Shown: piece after piece, positions 53,599 to 62,495 of the stretch
Layout of the letters: each line of letters begins with the position of its first letter
Numbering within the stretch: position 1 is the stretch's first letter
DNA from: Pseudomonas sp. ML96
GTDB taxonomy: Bacteria > Pseudomonadota > Gammaproteobacteria > Pseudomonadales > Pseudomonadaceae
Reading direction: 5' to 3'
DNA length: 64,000 nt
Assembly: GCF_000761545.1 (NCBI RefSeq)
Contig: NZ_JPMY01000037.1
Span: forward strand, 124,001 to 188,000
Notes under the pieces: model-generated
Told to the model about the DNA's origin: nothing
What the model saw: the letters and a program-made list of their open reading frames with translations, nothing else
The model's database searches: none
Made by a program: the position numbers and the translations under genes

Positions 53599-54722
53599 GC
53601 CACCACCTCGTCACGCAGGGCGGCGCGCGGCGCGCGGCGGCGCACCCACCAGAGGTACAGGCCGCTGCCAAGGACGATGATGGTCAGCACGTCGAGCACC
53701 GCCCAGAGAATCTGCATCGGCCGGCCGCCGTAGTCGCCGAAGTGCAGCGGCTGCGACATGGCCAGGGCGTCCATGTACCAGGGGCGGCTGGCGACGGCGG
53801 TGACCTGCAGGGTCTTGGCGTCGATCAGCACTGGCGTCCACAGGTGCGAGGTCAGGTGCGTGCTGCCCTTCATGAACACCGAGTAGTGGTGCTCGCTGGA
53901 GAAGCGCGTGCCAGGGAAGGCGATGAAGTCCGGCTGCATGCCGGGCGCGGCCTGCTGGGCGATGTCCAGCAGTTGTGTTGCCGGGGCGCGTTCGGTGAGT
54001 GGCGGGGCGTCGCGGTAGGGCGCGACCATCGCCGTCAAAGTGTCGTTGCGCCAGGCGCTGATCAGCAGGTCAGCGCAGGCGCTGATCACCCCGGTGATGC
54101 CCACGGTCAGGGCCCAGACCAGGGTGACGATGCCGATCAGGTTGTGCAGGTCGAGCCAGCGCAGGCGCGTGGATTTGTGCTGGCGCACTTCGGCGAACTG
54201 CAGGCGGCGCATGAACGGCGAGTAGAGCACCACGCCGGAGATGATCGCCACCACGAACAGGATGCCCATAAAGGCCAGCAGCAGCTTGCCCGGCAGGCCG
54301 GCGAACATGTCCACGTGCAGGCGCAGCATCAGCATCATGAAGCCGCCGTTGGCCGCCGGCATCTCCACCGCCTCGCCAGTACGCGCGTCGAGCATGAAGG
54401 TGTGCGAGGAATTGGGCTCGGTGCCGGCGGTGGCGGCCATGATGGTCACCACGCCGTTGGGCTCGTCGTCTTCCCAGCCGAGGTACTGCACCACCTCGCC
54501 GGGGCGATGGCGTTCGCCGGCCTCGACCAGCTGCTGCAGATCCAGGCGCGGCGTGTCCGGTGCCATCTCGCGCAGCTCCGGCGCCTCGCCCAGCAGGTGC
54601 TCGATCTCGTGGTGGAAGATCAGCGGCAGGCCGGTGAGCGCCAGCAGGAAGAGGAACAGCGTGCAGATCAGGCTGGTCCAGGTGTGGATGACGGACCAGC
54701 GGCGGATGGTGGTGGATTTCAT
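53595..54722 (-). CDS. PepSY-domain membrane protein (copy 2), iron-uptake locus
   Basis: A 375-residue homologue of the protein at 45828 with the same layout: four membrane segments, N-terminal VIHTWTSLICTLFLFLLALTGLPLIFHHEIEHLL, and conserved histidines. It lies downstream of the TonB receptor and its terminator, in the same direction, followed by the 57-residue membrane protein. It probably reduces a ferric siderophore taken up by that receptor, by analogy with FoxB/PiuB-type proteins. That role is inferred. Confidence 0.85.
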   Translation of the reverse strand: MKSTTIRRWSVIHTWTSLICTLFLFLLALTGLPLIFHHEIEHLLGEAPELREMAPDTPRLDLQQLVEAGERHRPGEVVQYLGWEDDEPNGVVTIMAATAGTEPNSSHTFMLDARTGEAVEMPAANGGFMMLMLRLHVDMFAGLPGKLLLAFMGILFVVAIISGVVLYSPFMRRLQFAEVRQHKSTRLRWLDLHNLIGIVTLVWALTVGITGVISACADLLISAWRNDTLTAMVAPYRDAPPLTERAPATQLLDIAQQAAPGMQPDFIAFPGTRFSSEHHYSVFMKGSTHLTSHLWTPVLIDAKTLQVTAVASRPWYMDALAMSQPLHFGDYGGRPMQILWAVLDVLTIIVLGSGLYLWWVRRRAPRAALRDEVVA

Positions 54723-54768
54723 GTCCAGTCCAGAAGTGTTGCCCGATGTTTAGCCGGGTGGAAAAACA

Positions 54769-54796
54769 ACAAAGCCGCCCGTTACGGCGGCTTTGT
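54769..54796 (-). terminator. Rho-independent terminator of the TonB receptor gene
   Basis: An 11-bp stem (54769-54779 with 54786-54796) with a 6-base loop and a U-rich tail on the minus strand, about 20 bases after the receptor stop and 47 bp before the PepSY gene. Confidence 0.8.
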
Positions 54797-54818
54797 ACTA
54801 CAGCGCAGTGCCTGGAGC

Positions 54819-57209
54819 TTAGAACTCCAGCTGCGCGGAGAAGGTCAGGGTGCGAGGATCGCCCAGATAGGAGCTGTTCAGCCAGTACGATTTGTTCGCC
54901 AGGTTGCTCACGTTGGCGCGCAGGGTGACGTTGTTGTCGGCCACTGGGATGCGGTAACGGGCGCCGGCATCGAAGGTGGTGAACGACGGCAGGCTGTGCT
55001 GGTTGGCTTCGTCGGAGTACTGCTTGCCGGTGTAGTAGGCGCCACCGGTGACGGCGAAGCCCGGTACGGCGTTGATGTCGTACTCGGCGTACAGCTTGGC
55101 CAGTTGCGAGGCGACGTTGGTCGGCTTCTGGCCTTCGTTGGCGGCGACGCTGGATTTCTTCACTTCCGGGTCGAGCAGGGTCAGGCCGCCGACCAGAGTC
55201 AGCTCGGGCAGTACCTTGCCGGTGATGCCGAATTCCAGGCCGTTGTTCTCCTGGCGACCGTCCTGCACGTAGTAGCCGGCGCCGTTGGTGTAGGCGTTGG
55301 GCTTGTCGATGTTGAACAGAGCCAGGGTCAGCAGAGCTTCGCCGACGCTGGCCTTGACGCCCACTTCGTACTGTTCGCTGACTTCCGGAGCCATCGCCGC
55401 ACCGGCGTTGAGCGCGGTGTTCGGCGCCACGCCGCCGGCCTGCAGGCCTTCGATGTAGGTGGCGTAGGTGGTCAGCCAGGGCAGCGGCTTGTAGACCAGC
55501 GAGACGTTCGGCGAGGTTTCCGACTCGTTGTAGGTGGTCGCGGTTTCCGCGTAGCCAAAGGCCTCGGCCCAGACGAAGTCGTTGCTGTAGGTCTTGATGC
55601 GGGTATGGGTCAGGCCGAGGATCGACGACCACTGCTCGTTGAAGGTGATCACGTCACCGACCAGGAAGTTGTCCGACTGGGTGCGCGACGACAGGCGCTG
55701 GTCGCCATGACCGATGGAGTAGCTGGGCTTGTCCACCTGCGGGGTTTCGTCGAACGACGACGGGGTGCCGACCACGTCGTTGTACTGCGGGCCCGGGTAG
55801 GGGACGTAGTCGGTGTAGTCGCGGGCGCGGACCACGTTGCCCTGGTAGCCGACGGTGGTCTTGTGGCCGATGGAGCCGGTGGCGAAGGCGGCGTCGAGGA
55901 ACAGGTTGCCCGAGGTCTCCTCGGTTTCGACCGGGGCGAAGGCATACAGCGGCTGGGTGTAGCTGCCGGCGCTGTACACGGTCGGGCCGGTGTAGGTGTA
56001 TTCCTGGGTGTACTGGCTGTAGCCGAGGGCACCGCGCAGGGTGAAGACGTCGTCCAGCTGCCAGTTGAAGCGGCTGCCAACGCGGTCATGCTCGCTGTCG
56101 GAGAAGGCCCACTTCTGGCTGTACAGCTTGTCGTTGTCGAGGTCGTCGGCATCCGGGCGGAAGGACTGGTCGCCGAAGTACCAGTAGCTGGTCAGGCCGC
56201 GGGTCTCGCTCTTCTTGTGCGAGGCATCGAACTGGATCAGCAGGTCGTCGCTGACGTTCCAGTCCAGCGCCAGGCTGATCATTTCGCGGCGGCGCTTCTG
56301 CATGTCGATGGCGGTCTCGCCATCCTGGGTCAGCACGTTGACGCGGTAGGCGAACACTCCGGCATCGTCGATCGGGCCGCCGAAGTCGCCGTGCAGGTAG
56401 TAGTTCTCGCCGCCGGCATTACCCAGGGTCACGCTGTTGTAGCGCTCGTAGGTCGGGCGCTTGAGCACGTAGTTGACCAGGCCGCCGGGGCTGGCCGGGC
56501 CGTAGAGGAAGCCGGACAGACCGGTGAGGATTTCGATCTGCTCCATCTCCTCGACGTAGTTGCCGCTGTCGTAGCCGGTGGAGTAGCGCAGGCCGTCGTT
56601 GGCGATGCTCAGGTTGCCGGCGCCGCCGAAGCCGCGAATGGCCACGGCGCTGGCGTAACCGGCGCTCTTCGGCGAGTACAGCTGGGTGAAGGGGTTGCGC
56701 TTGAACACGTCATCGGTGGAGGTGGCCTGGGTGTTCTGCAGCAGCTCCTTGGACACCACGCTCATCGAGAAGGGCGTGTCCTGCAGGCGCATGCCGCCGA
56801 GGGCGCCGACGTTCTTCACGTTCTCGCTGCGGTAGCCGGCATCGGCGCTGCCGTCGGCTTCGCCCTGGGCATTGATATCGCTGCTCGGCAGGGTCACGCC
56901 ATCGGCGGGGGCCAGGCTGTAGCTGCCGGCGGTGCTCTGCACCAGTTGCAGGCCGCTGCCTTGCAGCGCCGCGTTGAGGGCTGCCATGGGCTCGTACTCG
57001 CCCTGCACCGGCTGGGCGGTCTTGCCGCTGGTCAGCGCCGGGTCGATGCTCAGGACGATACCGGCTTCGCTGGCGATACGGCTAAGGGTGCTCGCCAGCG
57101 GCGCGGCCGGCAGCTGGTAGCTCTGCGCGAGGGCCAGGGTCGGCAGGCTGGAGAGGGTGATGGCGGCGGCCAGCAGACTGGGGCGCAGCAGGTGCAGGGT
57201 GCGGGACAT
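54819..57209 (-). CDS. TonB-dependent siderophore receptor with signalling domain
   Basis: A 796-residue outer-membrane transducer. Signal peptide 1-28, a secretin/TonB short N-terminal signalling domain (about 30-105, SYQLPAAPLASTLSRIASEAGI), a plug (about 125-245, with AIRGFGGAGNLSI and FLYGPASPGGLVNYV), and a 22-strand barrel ending in Phe (TFSAQLEF). The signalling domain and the upstream fecI/fecR genes mark it as a cell-surface-signalling receptor of the FecA/FoxA/FiuA type. The siderophore is not identifiable. Confidence 0.95.
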   Translation of the reverse strand: MSRTLHLLRPSLLAAAITLSSLPTLALAQSYQLPAAPLASTLSRIASEAGIVLSIDPALTSGKTAQPVQGEYEPMAALNAALQGSGLQLVQSTAGSYSLAPADGVTLPSSDINAQGEADGSADAGYRSENVKNVGALGGMRLQDTPFSMSVVSKELLQNTQATSTDDVFKRNPFTQLYSPKSAGYASAVAIRGFGGAGNLSIANDGLRYSTGYDSGNYVEEMEQIEILTGLSGFLYGPASPGGLVNYVLKRPTYERYNSVTLGNAGGENYYLHGDFGGPIDDAGVFAYRVNVLTQDGETAIDMQKRRREMISLALDWNVSDDLLIQFDASHKKSETRGLTSYWYFGDQSFRPDADDLDNDKLYSQKWAFSDSEHDRVGSRFNWQLDDVFTLRGALGYSQYTQEYTYTGPTVYSAGSYTQPLYAFAPVETEETSGNLFLDAAFATGSIGHKTTVGYQGNVVRARDYTDYVPYPGPQYNDVVGTPSSFDETPQVDKPSYSIGHGDQRLSSRTQSDNFLVGDVITFNEQWSSILGLTHTRIKTYSNDFVWAEAFGYAETATTYNESETSPNVSLVYKPLPWLTTYATYIEGLQAGGVAPNTALNAGAAMAPEVSEQYEVGVKASVGEALLTLALFNIDKPNAYTNGAGYYVQDGRQENNGLEFGITGKVLPELTLVGGLTLLDPEVKKSSVAANEGQKPTNVASQLAKLYAEYDINAVPGFAVTGGAYYTGKQYSDEANQHSLPSFTTFDAGARYRIPVADNNVTLRANVSNLANKSYWLNSSYLGDPRTLTFSAQLEF

Positions 57210-57298
57210 TGCGAACGGCTCCTAGAAGAGAAAGTCTCTCAATTCCTCCTTTGCCGAAGCAGAATCGAAAAGTGACAGGGGCGAGTGAAAATTTTTTC

Positions 57299-58240
57299 CT
57301 AGGGCTGCGCCGGCACCACTTTTACCCACCAACTGGTATAGCGCTCGATGCGCACCGGAAGGCTGGGCGGCAGTGCGGCCAGGGCCAGTTCACTGTCGCG
57401 CAGCGGGAAGCTGCCGCTGATGCGCAGGTCGGCGATGCGCGGGTCGACGCTCAGATAGCCAGGGCGATATTCGTCCAGGCTGGCGAGCAGGTCGGCCAGG
57501 CGCAGGTTGTCTGCCACCAGCATGCCGTTGCTCCAGGCGCCGGCGCCCAGCGGGGCTGGCGCCGCCTGGCCCAGCTCGTCGCGGCGCATCAGCACCTGCT
57601 GGCCGGCGTCGATCACCCGCTCTGCCGGCAGCTGCTGGGCATGCGCGGCGACCGCCGACTGCAGCACGACCAGGCGCGTGGCATCGCCTTCGCGGCGGAC
57701 CAGGAAGCGCGTGCCGAGGGCGCGCAGGCTGCCTTGCTCGGTCACCACCAGGAACGGCCGCGCATCGCCATGGGCGGTCTCGACCAGGATCTCGCCGCTG
57801 CGCAGGAAGACCCGCCGCTCGTGCTCGTCGAACTGGATGTCCATGGCGCTGCGGCTGTTCAGCGTGACCTGGGTATGGTCGGGCAGCTGTAGTTCAAGAA
57901 TCTCGCCACTGCCGGTGCGCTCGTCGGCCAGGTAGTCGCTGAGCGGGCGCTGGGTATTCAGCAGGCCCAGGCTCAGACCCAGGGCCAGCAGCAGGCCGAG
58001 TGCGCTGCGCGGGATGCGCCGGTTCGGCCGCGCCAGCAGGGCGCGCCGTGCCGGTGCCGGGGCGGCGATGCCGAGTTGCTGGTCGAGCTCGCCGAGCTGT
58101 TGCCAGACCCGCAGGTGTTCCGGGTGCTGCGCCAGCCAGATGGAGAAGGCCTGATAGTCCTGCGGGCTGGCCTCGCCGGAGCCGAGGCACAGCTGCCAGC
58201 CGATGGCCTCGTCGAGGACCTGCAGCGGCACCGCGCTCAT
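57299..58240 (-). CDS. FecR-family anti-sigma/sigma-regulator
   Basis: A 313-residue single-pass protein: a cytoplasmic anti-sigma part (about 8-70, with WQLCLGSGEASPQDYQAFSIWL), one membrane helix (79-95), and a periplasmic FecR domain (about 110-205, LELQLPDHTQVTLNSRSAMDIQF). A C-terminal STN-like region contacts the receptor. It relays the occupied-receptor signal to the sigma factor. It overlaps the sigma gene by 4 bases and precedes the receptor gene by 89 bp. Confidence 0.93.
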   Translation of the reverse strand: MSAVPLQVLDEAIGWQLCLGSGEASPQDYQAFSIWLAQHPEHLRVWQQLGELDQQLGIAAPAPARRALLARPNRRIPRSALGLLLALGLSLGLLNTQRPLSDYLADERTGSGEILELQLPDHTQVTLNSRSAMDIQFDEHERRVFLRSGEILVETAHGDARPFLVVTEQGSLRALGTRFLVRREGDATRLVVLQSAVAAHAQQLPAERVIDAGQQVLMRRDELGQAAPAPLGAGAWSNGMLVADNLRLADLLASLDEYRPGYLSVDPRIADLRISGSFPLRDSELALAALPPSLPVRIERYTSWWVKVVPAQP

Positions 58241-58755
58241 TGCGGCTCACCGTGCACGGCGATGTAGCACTGGCGCAGGCCCTGGGCCAGGTACTGGCGC
58301 ACGCGCGACACCGACACGCCGAGGCGTTCGGCGATCTCGCCGTGGCCGAGGCCGTCGAGGCGGTTGTAGAGGAACGCGGCGCGGGCCTTGCTCGACAGCT
58401 GGCCGAGCAGGCGGTCGACCTCGCGCAGGGCATCCAGCGCCATGGCCTGTTCTTCCAGGCTGGGCTGTTGCGCCTCCGGCAGCTGGGCCAGTTCTTCCAG
58501 GTAGGTGCGTTCCAGGGCGCTGCGACGGAAATGGTCGATCAGCAGGCCGCGGGCGATGGTGGTGAGCAGGGCGCGGGGCTCGCGCGGCGCCTGCAGGTCG
58601 GGGCGGCCGAGCAGGCGGACGAAGGTGTCCTGGCCGAGGTCGGCGGCGCGCTGCGGGCAGCTCAGGCTCTTGCGCAGCCAGGCGAGCAGCCACTCGCGAT
58701 GATCGCGGTAGAGCAGGCCAACCAGCTCGTTGTGGATGTTTTCCCCGGCGGACAC
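58237..58755 (-). CDS. FecI-family ECF sigma factor
   Basis: A 172-residue iron-starvation sigma factor. Region 2 spans about 10-75 (CPQRAADLGQDTFVRLL) and region 4 about 110-165 (LSSKARAAFLYNRLDGLGHGEIAERLGVS). It should direct transcription of the TonB receptor. GTG at 58755 is the preferred start, with GGAGG 5 bases away. A TTG at 58770 is in frame but has no ribosome site. A Fur-like box lies upstream. Confidence 0.92.
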   Translation of the reverse strand: MSAGENIHNELVGLLYRDHREWLLAWLRKSLSCPQRAADLGQDTFVRLLGRPDLQAPREPRALLTTIARGLLIDHFRRSALERTYLEELAQLPEAQQPSLEEQAMALDALREVDRLLGQLSSKARAAFLYNRLDGLGHGEIAERLGVSVSRVRQYLAQGLRQCYIAVHGEPQ

Positions 58756-58792
58756 TGTCACCTCCGCCAACGGAGGCAGAAAGAGATAAAGC

Positions 58793-58812
58793 GAGAATTG
58801 TTCTCAGATGAT
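58793..58812. promoter_or_regulatory. Putative Fur box upstream of the fecI-like gene
   Basis: GAGAATTGTTCTC (58793-58805), an almost perfect inverted repeat continued by AGATGAT, matches the Pseudomonas Fur pattern GAGAAT-n-ATTCTC. It lies 38 bp before the sigma factor start, where Fur repression is expected. Confidence 0.65.
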
Positions 58813-58857
58813 CTCAGATTGCCGCCAGTAATCGCAATCGTTGTCGATCAGTGGTGT

Positions 58858-59550
58858 TCAGAGCGAAGGGGCGAGTTGCCGGCGCTTCCAGGATTGCGCC
58901 TGTTGCTGCAGCTCGGCGAGGTTGTCCAGGCCCTGGCGGCGGGCCTTGCTGAACAGGATCAGCGCCAGTTCGGCGGTGGCCAGGGCATCGGCGCTGGCGT
59001 GGTGGCGTTCGCTGGCTTGCAGGTGGAAATGCCGCAGCCAGTCGTCCAGGCCCTTGTGCGGCGGTGCCTCGGGGCACAGCAGCGGGGCCAGCACGGCGAC
59101 GTCGAGGAAGGGGTGGTGCAGGCGATAGCCGAGCTCATCGCGCAGGGCGCGCTCGAGCATGTGCTGGTCGAACGGCGCGTGGAAGGCCAGTAGCGGGCTG
59201 TCGTCGACGAAGGCCATGAACTCCAGCAGCGCCTCGGCCGGTTCGCGACCGGCTGCCACCGCGCTGGGGGCGATGCCGTGGATCAGCGTGCTCGGCCCGG
59301 CGCGGTGTTCGGCCTGGTGCAGGGTGCACTCGAACTGCTGGGAGAAGTCGATGGCGCCGTCTTCGATCACCACCGCGCCGATGGCCAGCAGGTGGTCGCG
59401 CTGCAGGTTGAGGCCACTGGTCTCCAGGTCGACCACCACCAGGCGCTGGCTGGCCAGGGGGCGTTCGTCCAGCGCCGCCGCGGCCGGCAGGCGCAGGCAA
59501 CGTGGGTCGGTGGCGGGGGCGCGGCGCAGCCAACTGCTGAGCATCTTCAT
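58858..59550 (-). CDS. DnaQ-like 3'-5' exonuclease
   Basis: A 230-residue DEDDh-type exonuclease. Exo I is VVVDLETSGLNL, Exo II is around LLAFHAPFDQHML, and Exo III is ERHHASADALATAEL with the catalytic His and Asp. It resembles the epsilon-like stand-alone exonucleases of Pseudomonas. The ATG at 59550 overlaps the stop of the DUF294 gene (ATGA), so the two are translationally coupled. Confidence 0.87.
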   Translation of the reverse strand: MKMLSSWLRRAPATDPRCLRLPAAAALDERPLASQRLVVVDLETSGLNLQRDHLLAIGAVVIEDGAIDFSQQFECTLHQAEHRAGPSTLIHGIAPSAVAAGREPAEALLEFMAFVDDSPLLAFHAPFDQHMLERALRDELGYRLHHPFLDVAVLAPLLCPEAPPHKGLDDWLRHFHLQASERHHASADALATAELALILFSKARRQGLDNLAELQQQAQSWKRRQLAPSL

Positions 59551-61466
59551 AGCTGGTAGCGCAGCGCCAGGCTGCTCTGCAGGCGCTGCGCCTGGCGGAA
59601 GGATTCGCGCAGGATGCGCCGGTCCAGGTGGTTGAGGGTGTCCGGATCGAGGCGATTGGACAGTGGCAGCCCCTGGGACGCCTGCTGCTGGTGCAGCTGC
59701 AGGCGGGTCTGCTGGATGAAGTGGTAGGCCTCCTCGAAGGCGGCGCCGTCCAGGGCGTCGATGACCCGCAGGCGCACCAGTTCGGCGAAGCGCTGCAGGG
59801 TATTGCTGTCTGCCACACCGTGGGTCAGGGCCAGCAGGCGGGCGCCATCGACGAAGGGAGTTAGCCCTTCCTCCTTGAGGTCGAGGGTGTCTTTCTCGGC
59901 GCCCTTGCGCGCCACCACGAAGTCGCGGAAGCGCCCCAGCGGCGGGCGATGACGCAGGGCGTTGGCGGCCAGCAGGCGCTGGAAGATGCTGTTGCCCTCG
60001 ATGTCGGCGTGCAGTTGGCGGCGGAGCTCGACGCAGCCCTGTTCGTCGCCCCAGATCACGCGCAGGTCGAAGTAGATGCTCGAGCCCAGCAGGTTCTCCG
60101 GGCTGGCCTCGCGGACGAAGGTGGCGAAGCGCCGCGACCACTCGCGGCGTGACAGGCACAACTCGGGGTTGCCGGCCATGATGTTGCCGCGGCAGAGGGT
60201 GAAGCCGCACTCGGCGAGTAGTTGGTTGATGCGCCGGGCATAGGGCAGCAGGCGCTGGCGGATGCGCTCGGCGTCGCTGTCGTCGCTGGCCTCGAAGAGG
60301 ATGCCGTTGTCCTGGTCGGTGTGCAGGGTCTGCTCACGGCGGCCCTCACTGCCGAAGCACAGCCAGCTGAAGGGTTGCTGCGGGTCGCCCAGCTCCTCCA
60401 CGACCAGCTCGATCACTCGGCAGGTGGTGTGATCGTTGAGCAGGGTGACCAGCTGGGTGATCTGCGTGGAGCTGGCGCCGTGGGCCAGCATGCGTTCGAC
60501 TAGCAGACGGATATCACTGCGCAGTGCTACCAGGGTGTCGATGCGGGGTGCCTGGCGGATGGTGCGCGCCAGGTGCACCAGGTCGACCCGTTGCAGGGCG
60601 AACAAGTCGCGCTCGGAGACCACGCCGACCAGGCGCCCGTGTTCGACCAGGCAGACGTGGGCGATGTGCCGCTCGGTCATCGCCAGGGCGGCGTCGAAGG
60701 CCGAGGCCTGGGGTGGCAGGTGGAAGGGGCGCTGGGTCATCAGCGCGCTGATCGGCTGCTCCAGCGACTCGCCGTCGGCCACCACCCGGCGCAGGTCGCG
60801 CAGAGTGAAGATGCCCTCGGGGCGCGCCTGCTCGTCGACGATGACGATGCTGCCGACGTGCTGCTCGTGCATGCGGCGTACCGCCTCGCGCAGCGGCGTG
60901 GTGGCGGTGCAGGCTACCGGCTGCTGCAGGGCCAGTTCGCGCAGCGGAGTGTCCAGCGAATACTGCGCGCCGAGGTTCTCGGCGGCGCGCAGCTGCACCT
61001 GCTGGTTGACCTGATCGAGCAGGCTGCTCACGCCGCGCAGGGCGAAGTCGCGGAAGGGCGCGGACTGGGCGAACAGGCGGACGAAGGCCTCCTTGGCCAG
61101 CAGCAGGCAGAAGGTGTCTTCGCCGGCCAGGTGTTCGGTACGGGTGGCGCGCTCGCCGAGCAGGGCGGCCAGCGGGAAACATTCGCCACTGGCGATCTCG
61201 AAGGTGGTCTCGCTGCCGCGGCGGGCCGAGTGTGGGCGCTCGCCGACCACCTGGCCCTGCTTGACGATGTAGAAGTGCTGCACCGGCCCGTCGCTGGGCT
61301 TGATGATGCTCTCGCCGGCGGCGTAGAAGCGCAGCTGGCAATGCTCGACCAGATAGGCCAGCTGGGCGCTGTCCATCTGGTTGAAGGGCGGGTACCGGCG
61401 CAGGAATTCCATGGTGCCGTGGATGTTCTGCAACACGGCCGTCTTGCCTGCGGTGCTGGGCGACAT
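59547..61466 (-). CDS. DUF294 nucleotidyltransferase with cNMP and CBS domains
   Basis: A 639-residue cytoplasmic signalling protein. A cNMP-binding-like domain (about 20-140, DGPVQHFYIVKQGQV) is followed by two CBS repeats (about 160-290) and a GlnD-like DUF294 nucleotidyltransferase domain (about 320-460, WLCFGSEGRREQTLHTDQDNG with the catalytic GS and DxD). A helical DUF294 C-terminal domain ends the protein. Target unknown. It is coupled to a DnaQ-like exonuclease gene. The start at 61466 has GGGAA upstream. Confidence 0.88.
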   Translation of the reverse strand: MSPSTAGKTAVLQNIHGTMEFLRRYPPFNQMDSAQLAYLVEHCQLRFYAAGESIIKPSDGPVQHFYIVKQGQVVGERPHSARRGSETTFEIASGECFPLAALLGERATRTEHLAGEDTFCLLLAKEAFVRLFAQSAPFRDFALRGVSSLLDQVNQQVQLRAAENLGAQYSLDTPLRELALQQPVACTATTPLREAVRRMHEQHVGSIVIVDEQARPEGIFTLRDLRRVVADGESLEQPISALMTQRPFHLPPQASAFDAALAMTERHIAHVCLVEHGRLVGVVSERDLFALQRVDLVHLARTIRQAPRIDTLVALRSDIRLLVERMLAHGASSTQITQLVTLLNDHTTCRVIELVVEELGDPQQPFSWLCFGSEGRREQTLHTDQDNGILFEASDDSDAERIRQRLLPYARRINQLLAECGFTLCRGNIMAGNPELCLSRREWSRRFATFVREASPENLLGSSIYFDLRVIWGDEQGCVELRRQLHADIEGNSIFQRLLAANALRHRPPLGRFRDFVVARKGAEKDTLDLKEEGLTPFVDGARLLALTHGVADSNTLQRFAELVRLRVIDALDGAAFEEAYHFIQQTRLQLHQQQASQGLPLSNRLDPDTLNHLDRRILRESFRQAQRLQSSLALRYQL

Positions 61467-61531
61467 GCGGCGTTCCCGCGCTAGTTGTTTGTGGCGATGG
61501 TCGCGCCTGTGATGCGGCGCGGCCATTGGAC

Positions 61532-62410
61532 CTAGGTCGCAGAGCCCAGCAGTTCTCGCCAGGCGTTCAGCGCCGGGGTGGCATGGCCGCGGCGCCAGAC
61601 CAGCAGGGTCTCCGCGGTCAGCAGCGGCACCAGGCGCAGCGCCGGAGGTTGGCGCTGCAGCTCCAGCAGCGAGCGCGGCACCACGCCGGCGCAGGTGCCG
61701 GCGGCGACGCAGGCCAGGATGGCGTGGTAGGAACCAACCTCCTGCACGCGCAGCGCGGTGCCAGTCTGGCCCAGCCAGGCCTCGCCGATCTGCCGGTAGC
61801 TGCAGCCCTGGGCGAAGCCGGCCAGGATGCGCAGTTGCACGTCGGCTGGTTCATGCACGGGCGGGTGGTCGGCCGGCAACACCAGCAGCAGCTCCTCGCG
61901 GAACAGCGCCTCGCCCTCCAGCCCCAGGTCCAATGGCTCGGCCTGCCAGGTGCCGTCCAGCAGGCGCTGTGGCCGGGCGATCAGCGCGCAGTCCAGGCGC
62001 CGGCCGAGCACGCCGTCGATCAGCAGCTGGCTGGGGCCGGTGCTGACCTCCAGGCTGACTTCGGGGTGGGCGCGGTGAAAGCTCGCCAGCGGCACGGGCA
62101 GGCGCGTCGCCGCGCTGCTCTCCATGCTGCCCAGGCGCAAGGTGCCGCTGGGCTGAGCTGGGTGCAGAACCTGGCGCGCTTCGTCCGCCAGCGCCAGCAG
62201 TTGCTCGGCGTAGGCGAGAAAGGCCTGGCCCTGCTCGGTCAGTAGCATGCGCTTGCCCTCGCGCAGGAACAGGCTGACGCCCAGCTCCGCCTCCAGTTGC
62301 TGGATGCGCGTAGTGACGTTGGACTGCACGCGCTGCAGGCTTTGCGCGGCGCGGGTCACGCTCTGCTCGAGGGCCACGGCGCGGAAGATCGCCAGGTTAT
62401 TGAGATCCAT
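61532..62410 (-). CDS. LysR-family regulator, divergent from nitronate monooxygenase
   Basis: A 292-residue LysR regulator: winged helix 1-60 (NNLAIFRAVALEQSVTRAAQSL) and effector domain from about 88 (GTLRLGSMESSAATRLPVPLASF). It is divergent from the nitronate monooxygenase gene across an 85-bp region and is its likely regulator. The inducer is unknown. Confidence 0.87.
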   Translation of the reverse strand: MDLNNLAIFRAVALEQSVTRAAQSLQRVQSNVTTRIQQLEAELGVSLFLREGKRMLLTEQGQAFLAYAEQLLALADEARQVLHPAQPSGTLRLGSMESSAATRLPVPLASFHRAHPEVSLEVSTGPSQLLIDGVLGRRLDCALIARPQRLLDGTWQAEPLDLGLEGEALFREELLLVLPADHPPVHEPADVQLRILAGFAQGCSYRQIGEAWLGQTGTALRVQEVGSYHAILACVAAGTCAGVVPRSLLELQRQPPALRLVPLLTAETLLVWRRGHATPALNAWRELLGSAT

Positions 62411-62495
62411 GGGCTTCTATAAATCTCATAATGAGAATAAAGTTTTATTGATGATCTTGTTTTGAGATTGATTGGTCAATCCTGTGGAGGTTTGC

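Noticed and set aside
53742..57275. A 1177-residue open frame opposite the PepSY and TonB-receptor genes
   Set aside because: Composition is Gly/Val/Ala/Arg repeats typical of antisense frames of GC-rich genes. It has no recognisable domain and the sense genes are unmistakable. The same applies to the long frames opposite glnA, metK and tkt.
57210..57298. Possible FecI-dependent promoter (GGAAAA on the minus strand before the TonB receptor)
   Set aside because: The -10 part expected for this sigma group cannot be identified with confidence.
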